Of a stretch of 64,000 nt of DNA, positions 1 through 8,371 are shown in pieces. Source of the DNA: Acinetobacter geminorum (lineage in GTDB: Bacteria > Pseudomonadota > Gammaproteobacteria > Pseudomonadales > Moraxellaceae). The translations under genes and the position numbers were made by a program. Each line of letters starts with the position of its first letter. The first letter of the stretch is position 1. The notes below the pieces were generated by a model. The model had not been told where the DNA came from, searched no databases, and saw nothing but the letters and a program-made list of their open reading frames with translations. The stretch spans positions 9,143 to 73,142 of the forward strand of contig NZ_JABELE010000018.1 of the NCBI RefSeq assembly GCF_013009345.1. The letters are read 5' to 3'.

Positions 1-1
1 A

Positions 2-379
2 TACGCTTTATGGCAAATGCCTCACTCTTGGGCAATTGCAATTTATCGTTTTGATGATTACAAAAATGCGGGAATTCCAATTTTGCCTGTAGCACGTTCT
101 ATTTATCGTACGAAAATTGAATGTGTAATCTATATCCTATTATTTGCAGCTGTTTTGAATGGGTTATATTGTTTTGGCTATACCAATGTATTCTTTTTAA
201 TTACCTTTAATGCTCTGACCGCATATTGGTTATATTTATCAGTTATTGGATTTAAAGCCGAAAATGATCAATTGTGGGCTAAACGTTTTTTCCTGTACTC
301 GGTCATATTAATTACCTTGTTAAGTTTAAGCTTTAGCTTTACCTATCAATCCCCTGCTCCAAATCTTCCTCTCTTTTAA
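2..379 (+). CDS. cyoE: Protoheme IX farnesyltransferase (heme o synthase), C-terminal part
   Basis: The 5' end lies outside the window. The visible 125 codons are open from the first base and match the C-terminal third of the CyoE/COX10 family. They include the conserved WQMPHSWAIAIYR segment followed by YRFDDY, and then three hydrophobic segments typical of this integral membrane prenyltransferase. The enzyme attaches a farnesyl group to protoheme to make heme o for the cytochrome bo3 oxidase. A methionine inside the QMPH motif is not the real start, because the frame is open upstream and the motif is internal in the family. The gene ends in a hairpin that overlaps its stop codon and is followed by the ribosomal rpsF operon. 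Confidence 0.9.
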   Translation, partial: YALWQMPHSWAIAIYRFDDYKNAGIPILPVARSIYRTKIECVIYILLFAAVLNGLYCFGYTNVFFLITFNALTAYWLYLSVIGFKAENDQLWAKRFFLYSVILITLLSLSFSFTYQSPAPNLPLF

Positions 380-400
380 ACAAGAGAGGATTTCCTCTTT
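368..400 (+). terminator. Hairpin at the end of cyoE, probable terminator
   Basis: CCTCTCTT pairs perfectly with AAGAGAGG across a 6-nt loop that contains the cyoE stop codon. The following tract (ATTTCCTCTTTAT) is pyrimidine-rich but interrupted, so termination may be partial. Confidence 0.45.
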
Positions 401-435
401 ATAGTAAAGAAGTTTTACTTTTCTGATCAAAAGAT

Positions 436-464
436 TTGTTTTTAGTCGAACTTTTACCTATAAT
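436..464 (+). promoter_or_regulatory. Probable sigma70 promoter of rpsF-rpsR-rplI
   Basis: TTGTTT and a perfect TATAAT are separated by 17 nt. The expected start near 471 gives a leader of about 90 nt in front of rpsF. Confidence 0.6.
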
Positions 465-470
465 TCAGCC

Positions 471-559
471 TTCGCAAATTTTGCGGCATAACTTATTAAG
501 TTATGACTCCTTGCTTCTAATTTTTTATTAGGGGCTGTTTAAACCGTAAGGAGCTGACA
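471..559 (+). promoter_or_regulatory. Structured leader of the rpsF operon, candidate S6:S18 autoregulatory site
   Basis: The leader contains a perfect 8-bp hairpin (CATAACTT/AAGTTATG, 487-505) and a second 9-bp hairpin with two G-U pairs (513-535). After these come an unpaired AAACCG and the AAGGAG ribosome binding site. rpsF leaders in many bacteria are bound by an S6:S18 complex that recognises a CCG next to a stem. The CCG here fits that idea, but the assignment is inference. Confidence 0.4.
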
Positions 560-943
560 ATGCGTCATTACGAAATCGTACTTTTGGTACACCCAGACCA
601 AAGCGATCAAGTTGTAGGTATGGTTGAACGCTATATCTCTCAGATCAAAGAAGCTGAAGGTCAAATTCACCGTTTAGAAGATTGGGGCCGTCGTCAATTG
701 GCTTACCCAATTAACAAAATTCACAAAGCGCACTACATTCTTATGAATGTTGAATGTGGTCAAACTACGCTTGATGAGTTAGAAGAATTATTCCGTTATA
801 ACGACGCGATCATTCGTAACCTTATCATCCGTCGTGAACACGCAATCACTGAAGAGTCATTGCTTGCTAAGAGTGCTGAAGAAAAGCGTGCGCGTAAAGC
901 TCAACGCGAAGAAGCACAGCAAGTTGCTCAAGAAGCTGAATAA
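560..943 (+). CDS. rpsF: 30S ribosomal protein S6
   Basis: The 127-residue product begins [15 protein letters not shown] and contains the S6 signature region [16 protein letters not shown], close to the usual length of about 130. S6 sits on the platform of the 30S subunit and pairs with S18. The tail is the charged, Lys/Arg/Glu/Ala-rich extension seen in gammaproteobacterial S6. AAGGAG lies 7 nt upstream of the ATG. It is the first gene of the S6-S18-L9 operon; here the usual enterobacterial priB between rpsF and rpsR is absent. Confidence 0.97.
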   Translation: MRHYEIVLLVHPDQSDQVVGMVERYISQIKEAEGQIHRLEDWGRRQLAYPINKIHKAHYILMNVECGQTTLDELEELFRYNDAIIRNLIIRREHAITEESLLAKSAEEKRARKAQREEAQQVAQEAE

Positions 944-954
944 GGAGAACATCA

Positions 955-1182
955 ATGGCACGTTTTTACCGTCGTCGCAAGTTCTGCCGCTTTACAGCTG
1001 AGAATGTTGCGTACATCGACTACAAAGATATCGACACTTTAAAACAGTACATCACTGAAAACGGCAAGATTGTTCCTAGCCGTATCACTGGTACTAAAGC
1101 TCGTTATCAACGTCAATTAGCACTTGCTATCAAACAAGCTCGCTATTTGTCTTTGATTCCGTACACTGACAACCATAAGTGA
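955..1182 (+). CDS. rpsR: 30S ribosomal protein S18
   Basis: The 75-residue basic protein ([17 protein letters not shown] start) has the family core [17 protein letters not shown] and the conserved [18 protein letters not shown] helix. S18 binds S6 in the 30S platform. It follows rpsF by 11 nt, with a GGAGAA ribosome binding site placed inside that gap, so the two are translated from one transcript. Confidence 0.98.
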
Positions 1183-1190
1183 GGTGATCT

Positions 1191-1637
1191 GTGGACGTTA
1201 TCTTATTACAACGCATTAAGAACCTTGGTAAATTAGGCGATAAAGTATCAGTTAAAGCTGGTTACGGCCGTAACTTCCTTATCCCTCAAGGTAAAGCAGT
1301 TGCAGCTACTGAAGCTAACACTGCTGCTTTTGAAGCTCGTCGTGCTGAACTTGAAAAGCAAGAAGCTGAAGTTTTAGCTGCTGCTCAAGCACGTGCTGAA
1401 CAATTGAACGAAGTTAACATCGTTATCACTGCTAAAGCTGGTGACGAAGGTAAACTGTTCGGTTCTATCGGTACTCGTGACATCGCTGACGCATTAACGA
1501 ATGCTGGTCTTACAGTTGACCGTGCAGAAGTTCGTTTACCAAATGGTGCGCTTCGTCACACTGGTGAATTCAACATCGCAATCCAATTGCATCATGATGT
1601 TGTTGCAGAAGTTCTCGTTACTATCGTATCTGAGTAA
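1191..1637 (+). CDS. rplI: 50S ribosomal protein L9
   Basis: The 148-residue protein starts with the L9 N-terminal domain ([17 protein letters not shown], then [13 protein letters not shown]), continues with a long Ala/Glu-rich connecting helix at about residues 45-75, and ends in the C-terminal RNA-binding domain containing [15 protein letters not shown]. The start is GTG, only 8 nt after the rpsR stop, preceded by a GAGGTG ribosome binding site that overlaps the rpsR stop region. It is the last gene of the operon and is followed by a strong terminator. Confidence 0.97.
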
Positions 1638-1650
1638 TTTCTCATCAAAA

Positions 1651-1681
1651 AAAAGAGCATGCTTTTGCATGCTCTTTTTTT
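1651..1681 (+). terminator. Intrinsic terminator of the rpsF-rpsR-rplI operon
   Basis: A 12-bp stem (AAAAGAGCATGC/GCATGCTCTTTT) with a TTTT loop is followed by a T run. The A tract on the other side is long, but no convergent gene is present. Confidence 0.9.
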
Positions 1682-1835
1682 ATGTTTCAAATTTTAAAAT
1701 AAGATATATTAATTCCTGATCAGTTCTTCAGTTTAATTGGTTTTTTAATTAGGTAGTTTATTTAATTTTGTTTTAAGATAGTTCTCGGCTTTACAGCCTC
1801 TTTGTGTACACCTTTCTTTATCATCAGGTCTAATT

Positions 1836-3281
1836 ATGTCTCAGGCGAATGCCACTTCTTTAGCGCTTTCATCTCCAACAGAAAATAAAACGAGTGAATC
1901 AGGCCAACTTAAAGAGTTTCGCACTCCCCCACACAATTTAGCTATTGAACAAGCTGTTCTAGCTGCCCTGATGACAGTTGCCGAATCTTTCGAACAAGTT
2001 AATGATGTACTCAAAGAAAATGATTTTTACGCGACTCGCCATAAATATATTTTTCGTGCAATCGAGAAATTAGCACAAGAAAACTCACCTTATGATGCCG
2101 TCTTAGTAAGTGACTGGCTCTTAAAACAAAATTTACTAGACGCTATTGGTGGCGAAGAATACTTAATGCAGCTTATGGCTGACTCACCTTCAAGTTTCTA
2201 TAACTTAGAAACTTATGCCACTAAAATTAAAGAGTTTTCTACACTTCGTAGCATGATTAAAGTTAGTACTGAAATTTTGCAAAATGCTTATGACACGAAA
2301 GGCCGCGGTGTTAGTGAAATTTTAGACTTAGCTGAAACAAGTATTTTCTCATTAGCAGAACAGCACAATAACAATAAAAAAGATGCTGGTCCTAAATCTA
2401 TTAGTTCTGTTACCGCCGACGTAATTAGTAAGCTTGATGAGCTTTCAAAATTAGATGGCAATATTACAGGTTTAACGACTGGCTTCTTAGAACTTGATAA
2501 CAAAACATCTGGTATGCAACCTGGTGACTTAATTATTGTTGCTGCACGTCCATCGATGGGTAAAACTACTTTTGCCATGAACCTGGTTGAGAGTGTTTTG
2601 CAATATAACAAGTTACCTGCTCTGGTCTTTTCAATGGAGATGCCAGCAGACTCAATTGCGATGCGTCTTATTTCCGCAATGGGTAAAGTCCATCAAGGAC
2701 ATTTACGTTCGGGAAATTTAGATGCAGATGAATGGACCAAGGTAACTGGTACAATTTTGCAGCTTCAGCAAATGCATTTGTATATTGATGACTCATCTGC
2801 TCTGCCTCCAACTGAACTTCGTGCCCGTGCTCGTCGTGTTGCCAAAATGCATGATGGTAAAATTGGTTGCATCATGGTCGATTACTTGCAGCTCATGAAA
2901 GTCCCAGGCATGGGTGATAACCGTGTAGGCGAGATTTCAGAAATTTCACGTAGCTTAAAAGCGTTAGCGAAAGAAATGCAATGTCCTGTTATTGCACTTT
3001 CCCAGCTTAACCGAAGTCTGGAAAACCGTCCAAATAAACGCCCTGTAATGTCCGACTTACGTGAATCCGGTGCGATCGAGCAGGATGCCGACTTAATTAT
3101 GTTTATTTACCGTGATGAGGTTTATAACAAAGAGTCAAAAGAAGCCGGCACTGCAGAAATTATTATTGGTAAGCAGCGTAACGGTCCAATTGGTTCAGTT
3201 CGTCTTGCTTTTGAAGGTCAATATACTCGATTTAGTAATCTCTCTCCTGAGTATTACAGCCAATATGATGATGAAGAATAA
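1836..3281 (+). CDS. dnaB: Replicative DNA helicase DnaB
   Basis: The 481-residue protein has the N-terminal primase-interacting domain (PHNLAIEQAVLAALM near residue 30) and a RecA-like ATPase domain. The Walker A motif ARPSMGKTT is at about residue 237 and the Walker B segment IMVDYLQLM at about 345. Arg-finger and DNA-loop sequences (SDLRESGAIEQDADLIMF) follow near 405. It unwinds DNA ahead of the replication fork as a hexamer. The length agrees with the family (about 470), and there is no intein. The gene has its own 150-nt upstream region and precedes alr, the same order as in E. coli. Confidence 0.97.
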   Translation: MSQANATSLALSSPTENKTSESGQLKEFRTPPHNLAIEQAVLAALMTVAESFEQVNDVLKENDFYATRHKYIFRAIEKLAQENSPYDAVLVSDWLLKQNLLDAIGGEEYLMQLMADSPSSFYNLETYATKIKEFSTLRSMIKVSTEILQNAYDTKGRGVSEILDLAETSIFSLAEQHNNNKKDAGPKSISSVTADVISKLDELSKLDGNITGLTTGFLELDNKTSGMQPGDLIIVAARPSMGKTTFAMNLVESVLQYNKLPALVFSMEMPADSIAMRLISAMGKVHQGHLRSGNLDADEWTKVTGTILQLQQMHLYIDDSSALPPTELRARARRVAKMHDGKIGCIMVDYLQLMKVPGMGDNRVGEISEISRSLKALAKEMQCPVIALSQLNRSLENRPNKRPVMSDLRESGAIEQDADLIMFIYRDEVYNKESKEAGTAEIIIGKQRNGPIGSVRLAFEGQYTRFSNLSPEYYSQYDDEE

Positions 3282-3307
3282 GCTCTATCTCTAGCCCAAA
3301 GGAGTAA

Positions 3308-4384
3308 ATGAGGGTGCGCCAAGCAACAGTTTATATTGACCGTAATGCACTTCAATATAATTTAAGCCGTGTCAAACAACTCGCAACAAATTCAAAAATT
3401 GTAAGTATGGTAAAAGCTAATGCTTATGGACATGGAATCAAAGACTGTTTAGCAGCCTTAAATGCATCAGATGCCTTTGGTGTCGCCTGCCTACAAGAAG
3501 GTTTGGAAATTCGTGAATTAGGATTTCAGCAGCCTGTTACTTTAATTGAAGGGGTATTTTCTGAAGATGAAATGCCAATTGCAATTAAACAAAAATTTGA
3601 ATGTGTCATTCACCATCAACAACAGTTTGAATGGTTGATTAAACACAAACAAGCGTACATCAACCAAAGTTTAAAAGTCTGGGTTAAACTTAATAGTGGG
3701 ATGAACCGGTTAGGTTTTAAAAATCCAGAAATTATTGAAATTATTAAAACTTTAAAATCTGAAGGATTTACTTGTGTACTTGCGATGCATTTCGCAAATG
3801 CAGATGTAGACCATCCACTTAACGAGCAACAAAAACAACAATTTCTACAAGTTAAACAAGCTTGTGATCCAGTTTTAGCTTCTTGCTGTAACTCAGCTGC
3901 CATTTATAAATGGCCAGAGTTACATTTTGATTATGTTCGTCCGGGTATCATGCTTTACGGCGCCTCACCTTTTGCAAATCAAACAGTCTATGATCTTGAC
4001 TTAAAACCAGTGATGACTTTTTCAGCAGAAGTGATTGCACTCAACCATATTCAAACTAATGAACATGTCGGTTATGGATCAACTTTCTGCGCCACGCAAG
4101 CAATGGATATCGCGATTGTTTCTATAGGTTACGGTGATGGTTATCCACGAGCTTATGTTAAACAAAACTATGTCGCTATTGATAAACATCTCTGTGCAGT
4201 TGTAGGGCGAGTGAGTATGGATATGATTGCAATCGACGTGACAGGCATGCAAGTAAAATTAGGCACTCCAGTTGAACTCTGGGGTCCACATCGCTTAGTT
4301 GATGATGTTGCGGATGCAAACGGAACGATAGGATATGAATTACTCTGTCGCTTAAGTAATCGCCCCACTCGTAAAAGCAGTTAA
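3308..4384 (+). CDS. alr: Alanine racemase
   Basis: The 358-residue protein is a PLP-dependent fold-type III racemase that makes D-alanine for peptidoglycan. The cofactor lysine is Lys36 in MVKANAYGHG, and the second catalytic base tyrosine lies in HVGYGSTF near residue 255. RPGIMLYGASPF and GRVSMDMIAIDVT are also conserved family blocks. AAAGGAG sits 5 nt before the ATG. The gene lies 26 nt after dnaB with no terminator between them, so the two are probably co-transcribed. Confidence 0.95.
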   Translation: MRVRQATVYIDRNALQYNLSRVKQLATNSKIVSMVKANAYGHGIKDCLAALNASDAFGVACLQEGLEIRELGFQQPVTLIEGVFSEDEMPIAIKQKFECVIHHQQQFEWLIKHKQAYINQSLKVWVKLNSGMNRLGFKNPEIIEIIKTLKSEGFTCVLAMHFANADVDHPLNEQQKQQFLQVKQACDPVLASCCNSAAIYKWPELHFDYVRPGIMLYGASPFANQTVYDLDLKPVMTFSAEVIALNHIQTNEHVGYGSTFCATQAMDIAIVSIGYGDGYPRAYVKQNYVAIDKHLCAVVGRVSMDMIAIDVTGMQVKLGTPVELWGPHRLVDDVADANGTIGYELLCRLSNRPTRKSS

Positions 4385-4399
4385 ATAATAAATATAAAA

Positions 4400-4428
4400 A
4401 AAAATCCAAGCATGCTTGGATTTTTTTA
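4400..4428. terminator. Bidirectional terminator between alr and the Anbu operon
   Basis: The 20-bp perfect palindrome AATCCAAGCATGCTTGGATT has an A run before it and a T run after it. It can therefore end transcripts of alr on the plus strand and of the convergent operon on the minus strand. Confidence 0.88.
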
Positions 4429-4444
4429 TTTAAACACGCAAAAT

Positions 4445-5179
4445 TTATCGCCAGTAATCATCTGTAGGCTTTGGCATTTCCTGTAATCCCCGACGAAGAG
4501 TATCTGACCATTGCTTACTAATCTGTGAGAAATAAGGATCATCCTCGGTTATTCGTTTTCCCATGGGGATAACAAAGCTATCTTTAATGTAGACCAATGC
4601 ATCAAGTGGTAAGCCAACAGAAACATTTGAACGCAAAGTCGAATCAAAAGAAATCAGGCTACAACGTAATGCATCGTCTAGTGGCATTGCATAATATAAA
4701 GCTCGATCCAGAATAGGCTTTCCATATTTACTTTCACCTATTTGAAAATAAGGTGTATCTGTAGTTGCACAAATAAAATTGCCTTGTGGATAGACATTAT
4801 AGAGTTGCATATCCCCACCTTTAATCTGCCCACCTACCAAAATACTACAGGCATAATTCATTTGTTCTTGGGTGTCCGAACTAATATCCTCTAAAACAGT
4901 TTTTAAGGTTTTACCAATCAGTTCAGCCGCCTCAAACATCGTATTAACACTATATAGGTTAGGCTCTTGCTGCAAAGTAAGGGCATTTTGTAAATGACCT
5001 ATAACAGCTTGTGTTGTTGCTAAGTTACCTGCAGTTTGCAAGGCAATAAAACGTTCTCCGGTAACGCCGAAAGTATGCAGTTTTCGGAACACAGAAATAT
5101 GGTCAACTCCTGCATTGGTCCTCGTGTCACTAATAAACACTAAACCTTGTTCCAATCTTAGCGCACAACAATAGGTCAT
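4445..5179 (-). CDS. Anbu, proteasome-like peptidase
   Basis: The 244-residue protein is a member of the Anbu (ancestral beta-subunit / BPH) family related to HslV and 20S proteasome beta subunits. It starts MTYCCALRL, so removal of the initiator methionine would expose the N-terminal Thr nucleophile. It continues with the beta-fold segments LVFISDTRTNAGVDH and a GGQIKGGDMQLYNVYPQG block. Anbu is known to assemble into rings, but its substrate and biological role are not established. It is the last gene of a four-gene operon whose three partners (transglutaminase, alpha-E, ATP-grasp) are the classic Anbu neighbours. Only 16 nt separate it from the transglutaminase gene. Confidence 0.93.
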   Translation of the reverse strand: MTYCCALRLEQGLVFISDTRTNAGVDHISVFRKLHTFGVTGERFIALQTAGNLATTQAVIGHLQNALTLQQEPNLYSVNTMFEAAELIGKTLKTVLEDISSDTQEQMNYACSILVGGQIKGGDMQLYNVYPQGNFICATTDTPYFQIGESKYGKPILDRALYYAMPLDDALRCSLISFDSTLRSNVSVGLPLDALVYIKDSFVIPMGKRITEDDPYFSQISKQWSDTLRRGLQEMPKPTDDYWR

Positions 5180-5195
5180 TTCATTCTCTTTACAT

Positions 5196-5975
5196 TCAAC
5201 ATGCCAACACTTGAACCACAGACATCATGTTCTCAACTCCACCTTGCTCTCTTACGCCACGAATAGGTGCCACATCGAGATAGTCACGTCCTACAGCAAG
5301 GTAGATGTGATGTTTGGGTGTAAACAATTGATTGCTTACATCAAAACAATACCACTGATTTTCTAAAAATACCTCCGCCCAAGCGTGACTGGCAAGGTGC
5401 GGATAGTTTTGATCAAATAGATAACCAGAGACATAACGTGCAGGTAATTGTAGCGCACGACACATCGCAATTAAAATGTGAGCATGATCTTGACATACTC
5501 CTTGACCTGCATGAAATGCTTCAATCGCAGTTGTCTGAACCGAAGTACTTTCAGGTTGGTAAAGTATTTTTTGCAAGATATATTCGCTTAATAACGCAAT
5601 ATGCTGTCGGTCCTTAGCCACTACAATATTTTTGGCAAAGTCCAACATTCCCGAATCACATCGAGTTGCACCTGTCATCTGCAAAAACAAATTTGTAGGT
5701 GTAGAGAGATCAACACAACCCCATTCTACATTTTGAAGCTCAACAATGCCTTGAGCCATAAATGTCAGATGTTGATATGGATAACGCTGACTAGCCGTCA
5801 TCCATACATTGTTAAATATATCTCTCTTTATTGTCTTATCACCCGGCACGCTAATTGCCCAATTTATAACATGTTGATGCGGTGATGTTTGAGGCATCAT
5901 TTTAATATACTGAATGCTGTTCCGAGCAGTTTCAGTATAGCTATAATGCGTTTGATGATTAACCATCAATTTCAT
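5196..5975 (-). CDS. Transglutaminase-like cysteine protease family protein
   Basis: The 259-residue cytoplasmic protein has an N-terminal beta domain typical of the bacterial transglutaminase N region (about 1-85). This is followed by a papain-like core with a complete catalytic triad: Cys161 in GQGVCQDHAH, His197 in ASHAWAEVF and Asp212 in YCFDVSNQ. Members of this family in Anbu operons are predicted to cleave or form peptide or isopeptide bonds; no substrate is known. The gene overlaps nothing but lies 2 nt from the alpha-E gene, so translation is probably coupled. Confidence 0.9.
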   Translation of the reverse strand: MKLMVNHQTHYSYTETARNSIQYIKMMPQTSPHQHVINWAISVPGDKTIKRDIFNNVWMTASQRYPYQHLTFMAQGIVELQNVEWGCVDLSTPTNLFLQMTGATRCDSGMLDFAKNIVVAKDRQHIALLSEYILQKILYQPESTSVQTTAIEAFHAGQGVCQDHAHILIAMCRALQLPARYVSGYLFDQNYPHLASHAWAEVFLENQWYCFDVSNQLFTPKHHIYLAVGRDYLDVAPIRGVREQGGVENMMSVVQVLAC

Positions 5976-5977
5976 AA

Positions 5978-6574
5978 TCAGCCCTTAAACATATTTTCTA
6001 ACTGCTGTGTAAAAGTATAGTAAGCATCCCAAGTAAGTTGCTGCTTTAATACTTGCCAATTTTCATCTATATTTTCCCAATTCAAATTAGCAAGCTGTTG
6101 CACCACCAAATCTAGTTCTAATACAAGAACAGATAAATCTTCTCCAAAACGCAGCTCTATATCAAATTGCTCTATTTTTTGGCCTAAATGCAAAAATAAA
6201 CGTACATCCTCATGTTCTGCTTCTAGTATTTGTGTGCATTGTTCGACAGCTTTACTTAATGCATCAGGTTGAGGTTGAAGTGTATTAATAACATTATTTA
6301 ATTCTGCATAAGCATGTGATGACAAAATACCTCTTAGTTCCTGAATATTATCTTTAGCAATAATGAGCTGGTTCAGTAATGAAAATGTTTGCTTCTTGTC
6401 TAACATATAGTGATTTAGTAATTCTGCATTTTCTATAACCAAACCAAATGCTGCTGCAAATTTTGTTGCTTTCTCATCTTCTGTAAAGGGTAAATGAGAG
6501 GCTGCAAATTTAACTCGCATCAAATATCGGCCCAACCAATATATTTGATGCGCACTCGAATTGAGTAAAACCAT
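5978..6574 (-). CDS. Alpha-E domain protein of the Anbu operon (short form)
   Basis: The helical protein has the alpha-E signature IYWLGRYLMR at the N-terminus and DVRLFLHLGQKIEQFDIELRF near residue 155. The family accompanies the COG2308-type ATP-grasp enzymes and its function is unknown. I place the start at the ATG of MVLLNSSAH, because AGAGGAAC lies 6 nt before it. A TTG seven codons upstream also fits the frame. The product is then 198 residues, clearly shorter than the usual size of about 300, yet start and stop both look regular, so it may be a genuine short variant. It follows the ATP-grasp gene by 21 nt. Confidence 0.85.
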   Translation of the reverse strand: MVLLNSSAHQIYWLGRYLMRVKFAASHLPFTEDEKATKFAAAFGLVIENAELLNHYMLDKKQTFSLLNQLIIAKDNIQELRGILSSHAYAELNNVINTLQPQPDALSKAVEQCTQILEAEHEDVRLFLHLGQKIEQFDIELRFGEDLSVLVLELDLVVQQLANLNWENIDENWQVLKQQLTWDAYYTFTQQLENMFKG

Positions 6575-6595
6575 AAAGTTCCTCTTAACCCACAA

Positions 6596-8146
6596 TCAGG
6601 AATGTAACGTTTCGACAACCCATGTATCTTTTATACCGCCACCTTGAGATGAATTTACGACCAAGGAGCCAGCTTGCATTGCAACTCGGGTTAAGCCACC
6701 AGGTACAATCTCGGTACGATAAGGTGAACTTAATACAAATGGACGTAAGTCAATATGACGCTCAGCTACGCCGCCTGTCGTTAAAGTTGGAGCAACGGAT
6801 AAAGCTAATGTAGGCTGTGCAATATACATATGTGGCATAGCAATTAATTTTTTTCTAAAGTCATCAATTTCGCATGAGCTTGCTTTAGGCCCAATCAACA
6901 TGCCATATCCGCCTGAACCTTGTGCTTCTTTAACGACTAATTGATCAAGATTAGAGAGTACATAATCTAAGTGTTCTTCCTTACGGCACTGATAAGTAGG
7001 TACATTTTTTAGAATTGGTGTTTCATCCAGATAATATTGAATCATTTGATCTACATAAGGATAAATAGATTTATCATCGGCCACACCAGTTCCAGGTGCA
7101 TTTGCAATCACAACATTTTTTTGCAAATAAGCAGACATAAGTCCTGCAACACCTAAAGCACTATCTGGTCGAAATGCTAAAGGATCTAGAAAATCATCAT
7201 CTAAACGGCGGTAAATTACGTCTACTTTTTGACGCCCACGAATAGTTTTGACAAAAACTTGATCATTTTCTACAAATAAATCACGATTTGTAACTAAGGG
7301 CACATCCATTTCACGCGCTAAAAAAGCATGCTCATAATAAGCACTATTAAAACGTCCTGGTGTTAGTACCACGATAAAAGGTTGATCGGCAGGTGAATTC
7401 TCTTGCAATATTTCTTTTAAAAGTTTTGGATAATGCTCAATTCCTTGTAAATTATTGGCTGTACATAGCTCAGGCATTAATTTCTGGCTAATATTTCGGC
7501 TTTCAATCATATAAGACACACCGGAAGGTGTTCTCAAGTTATCTTCTAATACAAAAAACTCCCCTTCATCGTCACGAATAATATCAATTCCACTAATTTG
7601 TGAATAAATTTTCCCCTTTAAAGAATGTTTAAGCATATGAGGCTGGAAAGCATCATTCCCCATAATTTGTTCTTCAGGGATAATTTGCTCTTTTAAAATA
7701 TGTTGTCCATGATAAATATCGTCCAGGAAATAATTTAATGCTTTAACACGTTGCGCACAGCCTGAGGCAATCTTTTCCCATTGTTTTTTTTCGATTACTC
7801 TTGGAATTAAATCAAATGGGATAGTGCGTTCCGTCCCTTCTTTATCACCATAAACATTAAAAGTGATCCCATGGTAAAGAAAATGTTGTTTTGCTTGGGT
7901 ATTTAGCTCCTTTAGCTCATCTAAAGTACGGATGCTCAACCATTGTTCAATTTTTTTAGAAGCTGCACCATTTGACGTTACATCATCAAGCATCTCATTA
8001 AAGAACTGTGATTTGAGTTGCTCAAAGAGATTAGTTTGCACAGAAATATGTTCTAAAAAAGAGGTTGGGTTAATGAGTGCCGTTGTTGTCTGCTCTTGTA
8101 TAAAAAAATCATTATCAATATGTAATTCATGATCTTGTTCTGACAT
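6596..8146 (-). CDS. Circularly permuted ATP-grasp enzyme (type 2) of the Anbu operon
   Basis: The 516-residue protein belongs to the COG2308 circularly permuted ATP-grasp family. Recognisable blocks are IPFDLIPRVIEKKQW, GIDIIRDDEGEFFVLEDNLRTPSGVSY, VEAQGSGGYGM-like LVVKEAQGSGGYGML, and the C-terminal RHIDLRPFVL with GGLTRVA. ATP-grasp enzymes ligate carboxylates to amines through acyl phosphates, so a peptide or amide ligase is expected; the substrate is unknown. I choose the ATG of MSEQDHE, preceded by GAGGTGG, rather than the GTG two codons upstream. It is the first gene of the operon and is divergent from a WYL-domain regulator. Confidence 0.93.
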   Translation of the reverse strand: MSEQDHELHIDNDFFIQEQTTTALINPTSFLEHISVQTNLFEQLKSQFFNEMLDDVTSNGAASKKIEQWLSIRTLDELKELNTQAKQHFLYHGITFNVYGDKEGTERTIPFDLIPRVIEKKQWEKIASGCAQRVKALNYFLDDIYHGQHILKEQIIPEEQIMGNDAFQPHMLKHSLKGKIYSQISGIDIIRDDEGEFFVLEDNLRTPSGVSYMIESRNISQKLMPELCTANNLQGIEHYPKLLKEILQENSPADQPFIVVLTPGRFNSAYYEHAFLAREMDVPLVTNRDLFVENDQVFVKTIRGRQKVDVIYRRLDDDFLDPLAFRPDSALGVAGLMSAYLQKNVVIANAPGTGVADDKSIYPYVDQMIQYYLDETPILKNVPTYQCRKEEHLDYVLSNLDQLVVKEAQGSGGYGMLIGPKASSCEIDDFRKKLIAMPHMYIAQPTLALSVAPTLTTGGVAERHIDLRPFVLSSPYRTEIVPGGLTRVAMQAGSLVVNSSQGGGIKDTWVVETLHS

Positions 8147-8152
8147 AACCAC

Positions 8153-8371
8153 CTCGTCTTATCATTTATCTATATTTCATTTTTAAATAAGCAATTTCAG
8201 TGCCACTTATATATCTATAGTACTTTTACGGCATTATTGTTCTAACTTTCTTCTAAATATTAACATCGTTTGCCCAACGGGCTATAAACCGAATCTGACA
8301 AACTTGCTAAATCTGTAAAGATTTTTTATTGTGTTGACACCAAAGCAATTGGATATAGATGTATTACGCTT
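8153..8371. promoter_or_regulatory. Divergent promoter region between the Anbu operon and the WYL regulator
   Basis: This 219-bp AT-rich spacer must hold both promoters. On the plus strand a perfect TTGACA stands at 8334-8339, but no convincing -10 at 17 nt is present. A TATAGA at 14 nt would place the start almost at the ATG. I see no clear inverted-repeat operator. Confidence 0.4.
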
